DNA of 64,000 nucleotides from DTKD01 sp050948905 (GTDB lineage: Bacteria; Armatimonadota; UBA5829), in NCBI GenBank assembly GCA_050948905.1, contig JBMNES010000001.1, positions 434,001 through 498,000 of the forward strand, in the 5' to 3' direction. The position numbers and the translations under genes were made by a program. Below the pieces are notes generated by a model. That model did not search any database, had not been told where the DNA came from, and saw only the letters and a list, made by a program, of their open reading frames with translations. Shown here one piece after another: positions 25,097 to 33,939 of the stretch (the first letter of the stretch is position 1; every line of letters starts with the position of its first letter).

Positions 25097-26857
25097 ATGA
25101 CGCGACATAAAGAAGCATTGAAATGGATTGACGAGATGGCGGCGCTGTGCAAACCGGACAAAGTTGTCTGGATTGATGGCAGCGAAGCTGAGAAGCAGCG
25201 ACTGACCGAGCAGGCGCTTTCTACCGGAGAACTGCACCTGCTGGATCAGGAAAAACTCCCCGGATGCGTGTTGCATCGCACTGCAGAAAACGACGTTGCG
25301 CGCACCGAACACCTGACCTTTATCTGCACACGTGAAGAGGAAGATGCCGGGCCTACTAATAACTGGATGGCGCCAGCAGAGGCCTATTCCAAAGTCGGGG
25401 CGATGTTCGACGGGTGTATGCGCGGGCGGACGATGTATATTATCCCCTTTATAATGGGAGTCCCTGGGTCGCCGTTCAGAAAGCTGGGAATTGAGCTTAC
25501 AGACTCGATTTATGTTGTGCTTAACATGCGCATTATGACTCGCGTAGGGCAGGTGGCTATAGATGAACTGGGCGGAGATGAGGAGTTCACCAAATGCCTG
25601 CATAGCAAGGGCGAGCTCGACATCGAACGCCGGTTTATTCTGCAATTTCCAGAAGACAATACCATCTGGAGCTATGGATCCGGTTATGGCGGCAACGTGC
25701 TGCTTGGCAAGAAATGTCTCAGCCTGAGAATCGCAAGTTATATGGGATTGACCGAGGGCTGGATGGCTGAGCATATGCTGATTTTGGGGCTGGAAAGCCC
25801 TGATGGCGAAGTTACGTATATCGCTGCTGCGTTCCCTAGCGCGTGTGGCAAGACTAATCTGGCTATGCTCATTCCCCCGGACTCTTTGCCGGGCTATAAA
25901 GTGTGGACGGTCGGCGATGATATCGCGTGGATTCGCGTTGGGGATGACGGCAGATTGTGGGCTGTGAACCCTGAGGCAGGGTTCTTCGGGGTGGCACCAG
26001 GCACCTCTTATAAAAGTAACCCTAACGCGATGCTGACGGCGTCGAAAAATACGATATTTACTAACGTGCTGCTGACTCCGGACAACACTGTATGGTGGGA
26101 GGGAAACGGCGTGCCGCCGCCTGATCACGGAATCGACTGGCGCGGGAGACCGTGGACACCTAAGGACGGGGAGAAAGGTGCAAACCCGAACGCCAGGTTC
26201 ACCGCACCGGCAGCGCAGTGCCCGGTGATCTCGCCGCATTGGGAGGATCCCCAGGGCGTGCCGCTCTCTGCGATTCTTTTTGGAGGACGCAGGGCGAAAC
26301 TGGCGCCGCTGGTCTATGAGTCACTCGACTGGCAGCATGGCACATATATTGGCGCGACTATGGCAAGTGAGACCACAGCCGCTGCAACTGGAGCGGTTGG
26401 AGTAGTTCGACGTGACCCGATGGCTATGCGGCCGTTCTGTGGATATAACATGGCCCGGTATTTCAGGCATTGGCTGGATATGGGCAAAAAGGTGGCAAAC
26501 CCGCCCAAGATATTCCACGTCAACTGGTTCAGACAAGACGAAAATGGCGAGTTTCTGTGGCCGGGGTATGGTGAGAACCTGCGTGTGCTGGAATGGGTGC
26601 TGAAGCGCTGTAACGGAGGCGCGGGGGCGGTGGAGACACCTATCGGCTTTGTGCCAGAAAAAGGCTCCTTAAACCTTGACGGCCTGGATATCTCCGAAGA
26701 AGCAGTGGATAAGCTGCTGGAAGTCCGCGCGGACGACTGGGTGGCTGAGCTGGATGGTATGCAGAAGTTCTTCGACCAGTTCGGCTATGAACTGCCTGCG
26801 GAGATGCTTGAGGAGCAGCAGGCGTTGAAGACGCGGCTTGGCAGATGGGAAAGCTAG
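25097..26857 (+). CDS. pckG: Phosphoenolpyruvate carboxykinase (GTP)
   Basis: Start chosen at ATG 25097, with AGGAG eight bases upstream; the frame also opens at 25061. The 586-residue product matches the GTP-dependent PEPCK family in length and motifs: the phosphate-binding loop FPSACGKTNLAM with its family-specific Cys, a metal/kinase-2 segment GDDIAWI, and the NWFRQDENGEFLWPG stretch near the guanine site. It converts oxaloacetate and GTP to PEP, GDP and CO2 in the cytoplasm, usually for gluconeogenesis. The upstream attenuator suggests control at transcription elongation. A hairpin with a T-rich tail follows the gene. Confidence 0.96.
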   Translation: MTRHKEALKWIDEMAALCKPDKVVWIDGSEAEKQRLTEQALSTGELHLLDQEKLPGCVLHRTAENDVARTEHLTFICTREEEDAGPTNNWMAPAEAYSKVGAMFDGCMRGRTMYIIPFIMGVPGSPFRKLGIELTDSIYVVLNMRIMTRVGQVAIDELGGDEEFTKCLHSKGELDIERRFILQFPEDNTIWSYGSGYGGNVLLGKKCLSLRIASYMGLTEGWMAEHMLILGLESPDGEVTYIAAAFPSACGKTNLAMLIPPDSLPGYKVWTVGDDIAWIRVGDDGRLWAVNPEAGFFGVAPGTSYKSNPNAMLTASKNTIFTNVLLTPDNTVWWEGNGVPPPDHGIDWRGRPWTPKDGEKGANPNARFTAPAAQCPVISPHWEDPQGVPLSAILFGGRRAKLAPLVYESLDWQHGTYIGATMASETTAAATGAVGVVRRDPMAMRPFCGYNMARYFRHWLDMGKKVANPPKIFHVNWFRQDENGEFLWPGYGENLRVLEWVLKRCNGGAGAVETPIGFVPEKGSLNLDGLDISEEAVDKLLEVRADDWVAELDGMQKFFDQFGYELPAEMLEEQQALKTRLGRWES

Positions 26858-26884
26858 GCTATATCGGATAGTGTGAGTGTTTTA

Positions 26885-26919
26885 GGGCGGCGAATTGGTT
26901 AATTGCCGCCCTTATTTTT
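26885..26919 (+). terminator. Intrinsic terminator after pckG
   Basis: GGGCGGC/GCCGCCC stem with inner AATT/AATT pairing, followed by TTATTTTT, 27 bases past the pckG stop. Confidence 0.85.
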
Positions 26920-27042
26920 ATGAAGATAAAACGCGAAAACGCGAAACGAGCGAAAGCCAGAAAAATGAAACAGGTGTAGTAGAAAGAAGGCTTAACGTTG
27001 CCTGGTCTGACTTCGGACGCATGACCTCGAACAGCGGAAAAG

Positions 27043-27202
27043 CGGATTTCTCGCTGCGCTCGAAATGACGGGGTTTGGGAGCTTTTCATTCCGCGTCCAT
27101 ACTTGTCATTCCGCGCGTAGTCGCGGAATCCACGATTAATTACATATGCGGCGTGATCCTGCGACTTCGCGCAGGATGACGATATAGTGAGCGCAGGATG
27201 AC
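27043..27202. repeat. Cluster of short dispersed palindromic repeats
   Basis: The 443-base gap between pckG and cobO has no gene. It holds GATTTCTCGCTGCGCTCGAA followed by ATGAC (27045-27069), a hairpin GTCATTCCGCG...CGCGGAATCC (27105-27133), and ATCCTGCGACTTCGCGCAGG followed by ATGAC (27156-27180) with a partial second copy after it. The first element recurs at 38241, 41347 and 55841 and is of the kind that is spuriously translated as HFERSEKS-like peptides in many genomes. Confidence 0.75.
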
Positions 27203-27254
27203 TATATTTTGGGCTGCTGGATGATGGGGTTAGAGCGGGTAGTGATGGGTTTTG

Positions 27255-27280
27255 AGGTGGCGATTCGGAGATCGCCACCT
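27255..27280. repeat. Perfect 10-bp inverted repeat downstream of cobO
   Basis: AGGTGGCGAT/ATCGCCACCT with a six-base loop, 20 bases past the cobO stop on the minus strand. No T-run follows in either direction, so it is probably an mRNA 3' hairpin rather than a classical terminator. Confidence 0.55.
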
Positions 27281-27300
27281 ATCTAGCTAGGAGACAAAAC

Positions 27301-27843
27301 TCAGTAATCTATCCCTCTTCGGGCTGTGATGCCGGACTCGAATGGGTGTTTGATCTGCTGCATCTCGGTTACGTAGTCTGCCAGCTCGATAATCGCATCC
27401 GGCGATAGCCTGCCTGTTAGAACAAGCTCGACGTGTGCGGGTTTCGTCTGAAGCATCTTTATTACACGCGATACATCTACCAGGTTATAGTGCATGGCGT
27501 TGTTGATTTCGTCGAGGATGACCAGGTCATAGCTGCCTTCGGAAATGACAGCCTCGGCAAAGGTGAGAGCCTCTTGCGCAGCGGTGTGTCGATTGACTAC
27601 GTCGTCTTCGGTTATCGAAAGATTGTTGGAAGAGGCAAACTGTTTCAGAGTAAAGCGATCTGTAAACTCCCGCCCAAACTTCGCCTCGCCGATCTCGGAG
27701 TATCCTTTAATAAACTGCACCACGCAGACTCGTCCGCCCCACCCCAAAACCCGCAGCGCCAAACCCAACGCCGCTGTGGTTTTGCCTCGTCCCGAACCCG
27801 TGTAGACGGAGATTAAGCCCTTTGATAAGAGGTGATCGGACAT
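27301..27843 (-). CDS. cobO: Cob(I)alamin/cob(I)yrinic acid a,c-diamide adenosyltransferase
   Basis: Start chosen at ATG 27843, one base after the dnaA stop (TAA-A-ATG), giving 180 residues, normal for CobO/BtuR. The N-terminus has the P-loop YTGSGRGKTTAALG, followed by VCVVQFIKG, LVILDEINNAM (Walker B-like) and VLTGR near the end, all typical of this family. It transfers the adenosyl group from ATP to the cobalt of corrinoids in the cytoplasm. Translation is probably coupled to dnaA, an unusual partnership; no other cobalamin gene is present in the window, so a salvage role is as likely as de novo synthesis. Confidence 0.93.
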   Translation of the reverse strand: MSDHLLSKGLISVYTGSGRGKTTAALGLALRVLGWGGRVCVVQFIKGYSEIGEAKFGREFTDRFTLKQFASSNNLSITEDDVVNRHTAAQEALTFAEAVISEGSYDLVILDEINNAMHYNLVDVSRVIKMLQTKPAHVELVLTGRLSPDAIIELADYVTEMQQIKHPFESGITARRGIDY

Positions 27844-27844
27844 T

Positions 27845-29242
27845 TTAACGCTCTTTGCGCAGTTTTCTGGAAAGCTCATCGACCTGTGCAGCGAATGCAC
27901 GGTCTCTGGCAATTTTTTCCTCTATTTTTCTGCACGCATGCAAGACAGTAGAGTGATCCTTCCCGCCGAATGCTTTGCCAATAGCCGGTAGAGACGCCTC
28001 GGTGAGAAGTCTCATCAAATACATCGCCACCTGTCGCGAGATTACTATCTCTTTACCCCGGCACTTGCCTTTTATATCCGCGGGCTCAATTCCGAAACGA
28101 TCAGCTACCTCTTCCACGATCTTGCCCGCATCAATGACCGGCGGCGCGTTGTTTACGTAGTACTCCCCAAGGACTTCTTCTGCCAGCGACGGCGTGACCT
28201 CGGTTTTCATTAACGACGCGTAGGCATGCAGCTTAATCATAGCGCCCTCAAGCTGGCGGATATTCGATGTTATAAGCTGCGCTATATATAAAATTACTTC
28301 ATCGGACAAAGCCACCGATCCACTGCGGGCTTTTGCCTGCAGAATAGCCATCCTGGTCTCGAGGTCCGGCGGGGAAATATCTGCCAGCATGCCGCATTCG
28401 AAGCGTGACCTCAGCCTTGTGTCCAGTTCAAGGTCTCTGGGTGGCCTATCACTGGTCAGGACTATCTGCTTGCCGGTTTCATAAATCTCGTTGTATGTAT
28501 GGAAGAACTCCTCTTCGGTGCGCTCCTTACCCATCAGGAACTGCACATCATCTACAAGCCACAAATCGACGTTTCTGTATCTTCGCCGAAACTCCGCCGT
28601 GCGATGCTCCCTTAGAGAAGTAACATAATGATAAGTGAACTGTTCGCCTGAGACATATACCACTCGATAATCGGAATGGGCCTGCAACGCAGAGAGACCT
28701 ATCGCGTGCATGAGATGGGTCTTGCCCAACCCCGCACCGCCATATATGAACAAAGGATTGTAGGTGCTTCCAGGTTCTTCAGCGATAGCGGCGGCGCAGG
28801 CGTATGCGAGCCTGTTGGTGGGGCCTACCACGAAATTCTCGAACGAATATCTCTCATTGAGCGGCTGGAAGACGGCTTCGTCGCTGAGGTTAGTCTGCGG
28901 CTTCGGCTTCGGAGGCAGCTTATCGGCCATCAACGGCGGCTCTTCGCGCTCCTGAATCTCTACTTTCAGCTTGATATCGAAGCCAAGGTGCTCAGACAGG
29001 ATTTGCTTTATTGCTTCGGCGTGTTTGTTTTCAAGCCAGTGCTTCGCGAAGTTGCTGTTTGTGCCTAAAACAGCGGTATCTGACTGCATGCGCAGCGGGA
29101 AAGCCGTTTTGATCCAGCTCTTATACGACACCTCATCGACCGTGTCGCTCAGCGCCATTAGTGCATTGGACCACGCTTCCTGCAGTGCCAGAAAGGCCTC
29201 ATCCTCACCAAGTTGGAGTTGTTTTTCTGACAATTTTCCCAA
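27845..29242 (-). CDS. dnaA: Chromosomal replication initiator protein DnaA
   Basis: 465 residues with the four DnaA domains: an N-terminal helical domain (WSNALMALSDTVDEVSYKSW...), a short Pro/Lys linker, the AAA+ domain with Walker A GGAGLGKTHL and Walker B LWLVDDVQF plus the sensor region TSDRPPRDL, and a DNA-binding domain with GKDHSTVLHACRKI, the signature that reads DnaA boxes. No ATG lies near the start; TTG 29242 or TTG 29233 must be used, with GGTGGG just upstream. It binds oriC and opens it for replication. dnaN does not follow; cobO does. Only one weak DnaA-box-like site is seen upstream, so the origin is not clearly here. Confidence 0.96.
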   Translation of the reverse strand: MGKLSEKQLQLGEDEAFLALQEAWSNALMALSDTVDEVSYKSWIKTAFPLRMQSDTAVLGTNSNFAKHWLENKHAEAIKQILSEHLGFDIKLKVEIQEREEPPLMADKLPPKPKPQTNLSDEAVFQPLNERYSFENFVVGPTNRLAYACAAAIAEEPGSTYNPLFIYGGAGLGKTHLMHAIGLSALQAHSDYRVVYVSGEQFTYHYVTSLREHRTAEFRRRYRNVDLWLVDDVQFLMGKERTEEEFFHTYNEIYETGKQIVLTSDRPPRDLELDTRLRSRFECGMLADISPPDLETRMAILQAKARSGSVALSDEVILYIAQLITSNIRQLEGAMIKLHAYASLMKTEVTPSLAEEVLGEYYVNNAPPVIDAGKIVEEVADRFGIEPADIKGKCRGKEIVISRQVAMYLMRLLTEASLPAIGKAFGGKDHSTVLHACRKIEEKIARDRAFAAQVDELSRKLRKER

Positions 29243-29277
29243 CCCACCAGCGAAGTAGTATAATAGGGGACGGCAAG

Positions 29278-29307
29278 ATTATAGCATCCCGACTCTAAGT
29301 GATTCAA
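29278..29307 (-). promoter_or_regulatory. Promoter of dnaA
   Basis: Minus strand TTGAAT (29307-29302), 18-base spacer, consensus TATAAT (29283-29278), about 36 bases before the dnaA start. Confidence 0.7.
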
Positions 29308-29418
29308 TGGCATTTGGGGTAAAAAAGCCGGGCATTATTACCCACATCTTTTTTGCAATGTATTGTAGAGGGAACGACAGAATATCATTTGACGTATTTG
29401 AGAACAGAGGATATTCGA

Positions 29419-30678
29419 ATGCGAACAGAACGTGCTGATCCCGTTACAACTGAGCCCCTACACCGATTGATGACAGCCATACGTTGGGCGACATTTGCGT
29501 TTGTATTCCTTGCAGCGTGGCAAATCCCCTTCACTTGGGCAGCGGTGTCCCGGCTGCCGGTGATGATCACCATCGGCGTGATCGCGCTCGGCACACTGAT
29601 ACTTGAGCAGGCGGCACGTCGATTGCCCTGGTTGAAAAGTCCGATTCTGGTCCTGCTCGGCGACGTATTGATGGTCAGCGCGGTGGTGTATTTTAGCGAT
29701 GGAATATTGAGCCCGTTTTATCCTCTGTATTATATCGTAGTGATTATCGCGGCGGTTAATTACGGCTTGCGCGGTGCATTGCTGTGTGCAGTCGCACTGA
29801 CGTTGATCTCCCTGCCGATTGATTTAATCGCATCTGCTTCTCATAAACACGGCGGCCTCGGCACGGACGCGGTTCGCACCATACCCTATCTTTTCCTGAC
29901 GGCATTTATAGCCGGAGCGCTGCGAGAACGCATTCGAGTGTTGGACAACGACGCGCTTCAGTTACAAACACAAAGAGCGGCAAATCAGCGTGAGATGGAG
30001 GTTGCGGCCACGATCCAGCGCGCCCAGCTTCCACCGGAAATCCCAGCCGTCGAACGACTGCATATTGCCACTACCTATAAACCAGCCAGGGAAGTCGGCG
30101 GCGATCTATATGACTTCTATCCGATCCATAGCGAGCAGCCAGGAGTATTAATAGCAGATGTATCCGGCAAGGGAGTCCCGGCAGCGTTGTTGGTTTCGAG
30201 CTGTAAATACGCGGTTCGGGAGAATATGGCCGTTGATCTTGCGGCGATGGCTCGTGCAGCCAACGAAAGTATGCTCCCCATCACCACCGACGATATGTTC
30301 GTAACCATGCTATACGGCAGATTCGACGTATCCAAGCGAGAGTTTACTTACGTAAACGCGGGACATATGCCTCCGATTATAGTTCGCCAAAATGGAGATA
30401 CGATCTTCCCAGAGCATTCGGACCCGCCTTTGGCTGTCCTTGTGCATCCAGAATACACCGAGCAGGCCTTGCAGTTGCAGCCAGGGGATACTGTAGTGCT
30501 ATATACCGACGGCGTCACGGATGCGCTGTCCAGCGGCGACGGTATCAACTCGCTACGTAACCTGGTAGGGCGCCTGGCAAACAGCGATATCCAGACCTGG
30601 GGAGACGAACTTATCAACCAGATCGGCGAACCGCAGCATCTTGACGATATCACAATGGTCGCGATTAAGGTTGATTAA
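29419..30678 (+). CDS. Membrane SpoIIE-type serine phosphatase (PP2C family)
   Basis: Start chosen at ATG 29419 (AGAGG upstream), 419 residues. Residues about 18-185 carry five to six membrane segments of a sensor-like module. A short coiled coil rich in Gln/Arg (about 190-215) leads to the SpoIIE/RsbU-type phosphatase: QRAQLPPEIP, VGGDLYDF (metal-binding Asp), IADVSGKGVPAALL, YVNAGHMPP, LYTDGVTDA and DDITMVAIK, all in usual order. Such enzymes dephosphorylate anti-sigma antagonists or similar partner-switch proteins. No anti-sigma or STAS gene is nearby. It is divergent from dnaA and convergent with the secreted protein gene at 30688. Confidence 0.9.
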   Translation: MRTERADPVTTEPLHRLMTAIRWATFAFVFLAAWQIPFTWAAVSRLPVMITIGVIALGTLILEQAARRLPWLKSPILVLLGDVLMVSAVVYFSDGILSPFYPLYYIVVIIAAVNYGLRGALLCAVALTLISLPIDLIASASHKHGGLGTDAVRTIPYLFLTAFIAGALRERIRVLDNDALQLQTQRAANQREMEVAATIQRAQLPPEIPAVERLHIATTYKPAREVGGDLYDFYPIHSEQPGVLIADVSGKGVPAALLVSSCKYAVRENMAVDLAAMARAANESMLPITTDDMFVTMLYGRFDVSKREFTYVNAGHMPPIIVRQNGDTIFPEHSDPPLAVLVHPEYTEQALQLQPGDTVVLYTDGVTDALSSGDGINSLRNLVGRLANSDIQTWGDELINQIGEPQHLDDITMVAIKVD

Positions 30679-30687
30679 AAAGCCAGC

Positions 30688-32073
30688 TTAAAAATCGTCG
30701 GCTGTCTCCTCGTCCTCTTCGGAATCGGGCGTGTCCGATAATGATACGTGTGAGTTGTCCTCTATCACACAGGCGGGCTTATCGTGATACAGCCTGCGAG
30801 ACTCGTCGTCGCTTATCCCAGACATCGTCACCTCAATATCCCTGTCCGCGCCGGATATAGAGAGTCGGACAATGTTACCGTCAACCCTCACGTAATCTAC
30901 TTTACCTGAGCTAACCGTATAATTGCCGATGTTGGACGCGGTGGCCGCATTGAGACGTTTGTGAAAAACCAACTTCAGCCCATCCGGCTCCTCTTCGATT
31001 TTGACTATTTTTGGAGGCTCGGTATACATATATCTGCCAATGGAGTATTCGTAGCTGGTGACTTCCTCAAAGCCGGCTGCTTTCGCGCTCTTCTCGACCT
31101 CTTCCAACCAACTCCTGCTGCGTCGCATATCCATAAGAGATCCTATATCAGTCTGCAGCATCAGCGGCAGGCGTGGGGAGACTTCTCGGATCGAGTCTAT
31201 TACAGGCTTATACTTGATCGGGTATTTTGAAGACAGCGATGGCTTGGTCCAGTCCGGCCAGTGGGTTTGAATGACGTGCATGTCAGGCTTAACCCGCTTG
31301 ACTATTGCGGCAGCGTCGAGACCTTCGGCCTCGCGAAGTTTAGTGATCTGATCGGCGACGTCCAGACCAAGACTCCAGGTGGCCACCTTTACTTTCGGAC
31401 ATTTCTCACGAATCCCGTCTTTGCCGTTTACTATATCATCAAGAAAGCTCACCACACTCGCCGCTCGGAAGCCGACCCATTTCTCATATAAAGTCTTGTC
31501 GGTCTTCCAATAATGAGGTGATTTGGGGTCTGATAAATCAGGCACGTCGGTCTCATCGGGATACATTTTTTTGAACGCTGCAATGCAGTGGTCGCAGAGG
31601 CATCCGTATTGACCCGACGACGGCCCAGGATATGCGGGGAAGTAAGGCTCGACGAGGTCTACGCCATCGTAGCCATCCGAGTTTAGCATATCGACGATTT
31701 GTTTGCGTTTCCATTCGCGGTATTCGGGATTGTTGCAGCACAGATAGGTGAAACCATCAGGATTGCCTGGCTTGCGCAGTTTCATCTGCCACTTTTCCCA
31801 GCCTTCGGGAAAGCCGTTAGTCGAATAGGTCCCGTTCATAAAGGTGAGATACCAAACTCTTACACTGGCATCTTTGAAAGCTTTTACCAGCTTAGGGGTA
31901 CCGCTCAGCAGGCGCACATCGCGATACTCGTTAGCCTTGAGCTCCTCGACTATACTCTCCTCGCTACGATCCTTATAATATGAAAACGAGGATTCAACCG
32001 TGATGCTTTTAACCGCAAACGCGGTAGTTGGGCAAGCCAGCGCGAGCAATATGAGCAGAAACCTGTCGACCAA
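30688..32073 (-). CDS. Secreted TIM-barrel glycoside-hydrolase-like protein
   Basis: TTG start at 32073 is supported by GGAGG six bases upstream. 461 residues: signal peptide (1-20, ending TAFAV), then a probable (beta/alpha)8 barrel with features of family-10/DUF-type hydrolases: VWYLTFMNGT, GYDGVDLVEPYFP, a CLCDHC cysteine cluster, WSLGLDVADQ and IQTHWPDW. Candidate acidic catalytic residues are Asp and Glu in DGVDLVEP. The C-terminal 110 residues form a beta-rich domain and end with a stretch of Ser, Asp and Glu. I cannot assign a substrate. It is probably exported and acts on polysaccharide. Confidence 0.6.
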   Translation of the reverse strand: MVDRFLLILLALACPTTAFAVKSITVESSFSYYKDRSEESIVEELKANEYRDVRLLSGTPKLVKAFKDASVRVWYLTFMNGTYSTNGFPEGWEKWQMKLRKPGNPDGFTYLCCNNPEYREWKRKQIVDMLNSDGYDGVDLVEPYFPAYPGPSSGQYGCLCDHCIAAFKKMYPDETDVPDLSDPKSPHYWKTDKTLYEKWVGFRAASVVSFLDDIVNGKDGIREKCPKVKVATWSLGLDVADQITKLREAEGLDAAAIVKRVKPDMHVIQTHWPDWTKPSLSSKYPIKYKPVIDSIREVSPRLPLMLQTDIGSLMDMRRSRSWLEEVEKSAKAAGFEEVTSYEYSIGRYMYTEPPKIVKIEEEPDGLKLVFHKRLNAATASNIGNYTVSSGKVDYVRVDGNIVRLSISGADRDIEVTMSGISDDESRRLYHDKPACVIEDNSHVSLSDTPDSEEDEETADDF

Positions 32074-32229
32074 TTTATCCCTCCGTCACGCGAAGTATAC
32101 CCAGTATAGCATTTGGAGGTTGGAAATTGGTAGTTGGAGGTTAGGAAAAGGTTATCCGCGTAGAGGCCGGCCTCTATGCCGGCCTGATTACATTCCACGA
32201 AGTGATCGACCGAGACGTGTGACAACCGA

Positions 32230-33900
32230 TCAAGCCGCTTGTTGTTGGTCCTCGTCGAACACGTTGTTTATGAGGTGATCGTGGCCCTCGTAGATCGGGT
32301 CGACCAGACCCTGCTCCATCAGCCGCATCAGAGCGTCCACAACCGTCGGGTCCAGGGTGCGGCCCGCGCTTCTATTGAGCTCGCAAAGAAGCTCGTCCTG
32401 CGGCATGCGGTCTCTGTATGGCCTGCGGGAACGCATTGCGTCGAACGAATCAGCCACCACCAATATGCGTTGTAGCAGCGGCTGTTCCTGTGGAGGCAAA
32501 TTATCGGGATAGCCCTTACCATCCAACCGTTCGTGGTGATGCAGTATGAGGAACAATATCTCTTCGCTGAGGCCGAGCGGACGGCATATCTGCTCGCTGA
32601 CTGTGGGATGCTGGCGCATCGCTTCCCATTCCTCAGCAGTAAGTTTGCCTGCCTTGCGAAGTATGGCGTCTGGGACGCCGATTTTACCGATATCATGCAG
32701 CAGAGAAGCGTTACGCAAAGCATCCATATTCTCAGCCGGCACATCGAGCTGTTCGGCGATCAAGCATGCGACTTGCATAACACGCTCCGAGTGGCCGCTT
32801 GTATACTCGTCACGAGCTTCCAAACCTTTAGCAAGGCTCTGAAGAGTGCGCAGGAATGATTTCTGCAGGTCTGTATAAAGTCTAAGGTTTATTATCGCCG
32901 CGCCTGTAATTGCTGCGAAAATGCGCAGTATGTCCGGGGCGTCGTCGGCGAAATCCTCGCCTGGATAACCCCATACTATCAGAACACCCAGCACCGCGTT
33001 CTCAGATTCCGAGTTGGCCTCCGAAGATTGACCCAGCAGGGGAACCGCGATCACAGGTCGGTCGTCGGTCGGCGTAGCCTGTTCCTCCGATGCCTTACCA
33101 CCGGTTTTAATCAAAAACTCACGCCTGCTTCCCATAACCCAATTCGCATAGGAACGAAGCTGCCCATCAGAAGGCGCTTCACCTGCCGCGCCGCTGTCCG
33201 GAGCGGCATAAAATGCCTCGCATTCCAGCTCACGGCTGTCGTTAAGCATCAACAACTCGCCCCCGGCAGTGCCGGTCTCATTGACCGCCGAGCCTAATAC
33301 ATATAAAGCAAGCTCATGAGCGCTCTTGAAACTGGTCAGTTTTGCGCCGCAATCCAAAATAGCCTGCAGATACGATCCGCGGTCATAAGCCAAATCCTCC
33401 CGGCTTCGACTCTTTGCAACATAAAGCGCAACAAAAAAGCCGAACAGGATAACCGCACTGCGCAGCGCCAGCACAGAGGCCAGCGATGCACCCCCAGGGA
33501 TATGGGCGAAACTGGGAATAGTGGCCGCCGCGTTCGCACAAATTACCGACGCGCCGATCAGGCCGAGCTTGCGGACATCCGAGGAGATGAACCCAAAGCT
33601 CACCAACACGAACCAATAAAGCAGATAGATGAGAGAAGTCGCACCGCCGGCCAGCACCGCCAGGCTGACCACAACCCCGTCCAACGCCCTTACTCCGATC
33701 GCACACTTCCTGCCCCATCGCGCAAAACGATCGGAATCCGACAGACAATAGACCAGGATACTGTTGTAAGCGGCCACCAACGCGATGGCGGCAAACAAAT
33801 AACCGCGCGGCATCGTGTCAGAGACCGTCACAAGCCCCATAATGATTACCAGCCATCGCAATGATGCGATTAATCTTTCGGAACGTCTTCTCTTATCCAT
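32230..33900 (-). CDS. Membrane GAF/HD-GYP phosphodiesterase
   Basis: 556 residues. The first about 160 residues hold five or six membrane segments. A GAF-type sensor region (about 180-335) follows, with a Gly/Ser/Glu-rich insertion. The C-terminal HD-GYP domain (about 345-535) has HSERV, LLHDIGKIGVPD (the HD pair), HP, HHHERLDGKGYP (the GYP motif) and VADSFDAM, all required for the two-metal site that degrades cyclic di-GMP. It lies downstream of the pilus operon on the same strand, so a role in turning surface structures on or off is plausible. No GGDEF cyclase is in the window. Confidence 0.93.
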   Translation of the reverse strand: MDKRRRSERLIASLRWLVIIMGLVTVSDTMPRGYLFAAIALVAAYNSILVYCLSDSDRFARWGRKCAIGVRALDGVVVSLAVLAGGATSLIYLLYWFVLVSFGFISSDVRKLGLIGASVICANAAATIPSFAHIPGGASLASVLALRSAVILFGFFVALYVAKSRSREDLAYDRGSYLQAILDCGAKLTSFKSAHELALYVLGSAVNETGTAGGELLMLNDSRELECEAFYAAPDSGAAGEAPSDGQLRSYANWVMGSRREFLIKTGGKASEEQATPTDDRPVIAVPLLGQSSEANSESENAVLGVLIVWGYPGEDFADDAPDILRIFAAITGAAIINLRLYTDLQKSFLRTLQSLAKGLEARDEYTSGHSERVMQVACLIAEQLDVPAENMDALRNASLLHDIGKIGVPDAILRKAGKLTAEEWEAMRQHPTVSEQICRPLGLSEEILFLILHHHERLDGKGYPDNLPPQEQPLLQRILVVADSFDAMRSRRPYRDRMPQDELLCELNRSAGRTLDPTVVDALMRLMEQGLVDPIYEGHDHLINNVFDEDQQQAA

Positions 33901-33939
33901 ATTTCCCCGTCTATTATTCGGTTGATCTGAGCCGCTACA

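Noticed and set aside
25031..26239. A 402-codon open frame antisense to pckG
   Set aside because: It lies wholly within the pckG gene on the opposite strand; Arg/His/Ser-rich composition shows it is a shadow of the real coding frame.
29243..29418. Chromosome origin (oriC) next to dnaA
   Set aside because: Only one DnaA-box-like sequence (TTACCCACA) with a mismatch; no box cluster and no AT-rich unwinding region.
32100..32190. Terminator GGCCGGC/GCCGGCC downstream of the HD-GYP gene
   Set aside because: A good stem but without a T-run in either direction; not strong enough to list as a terminator.
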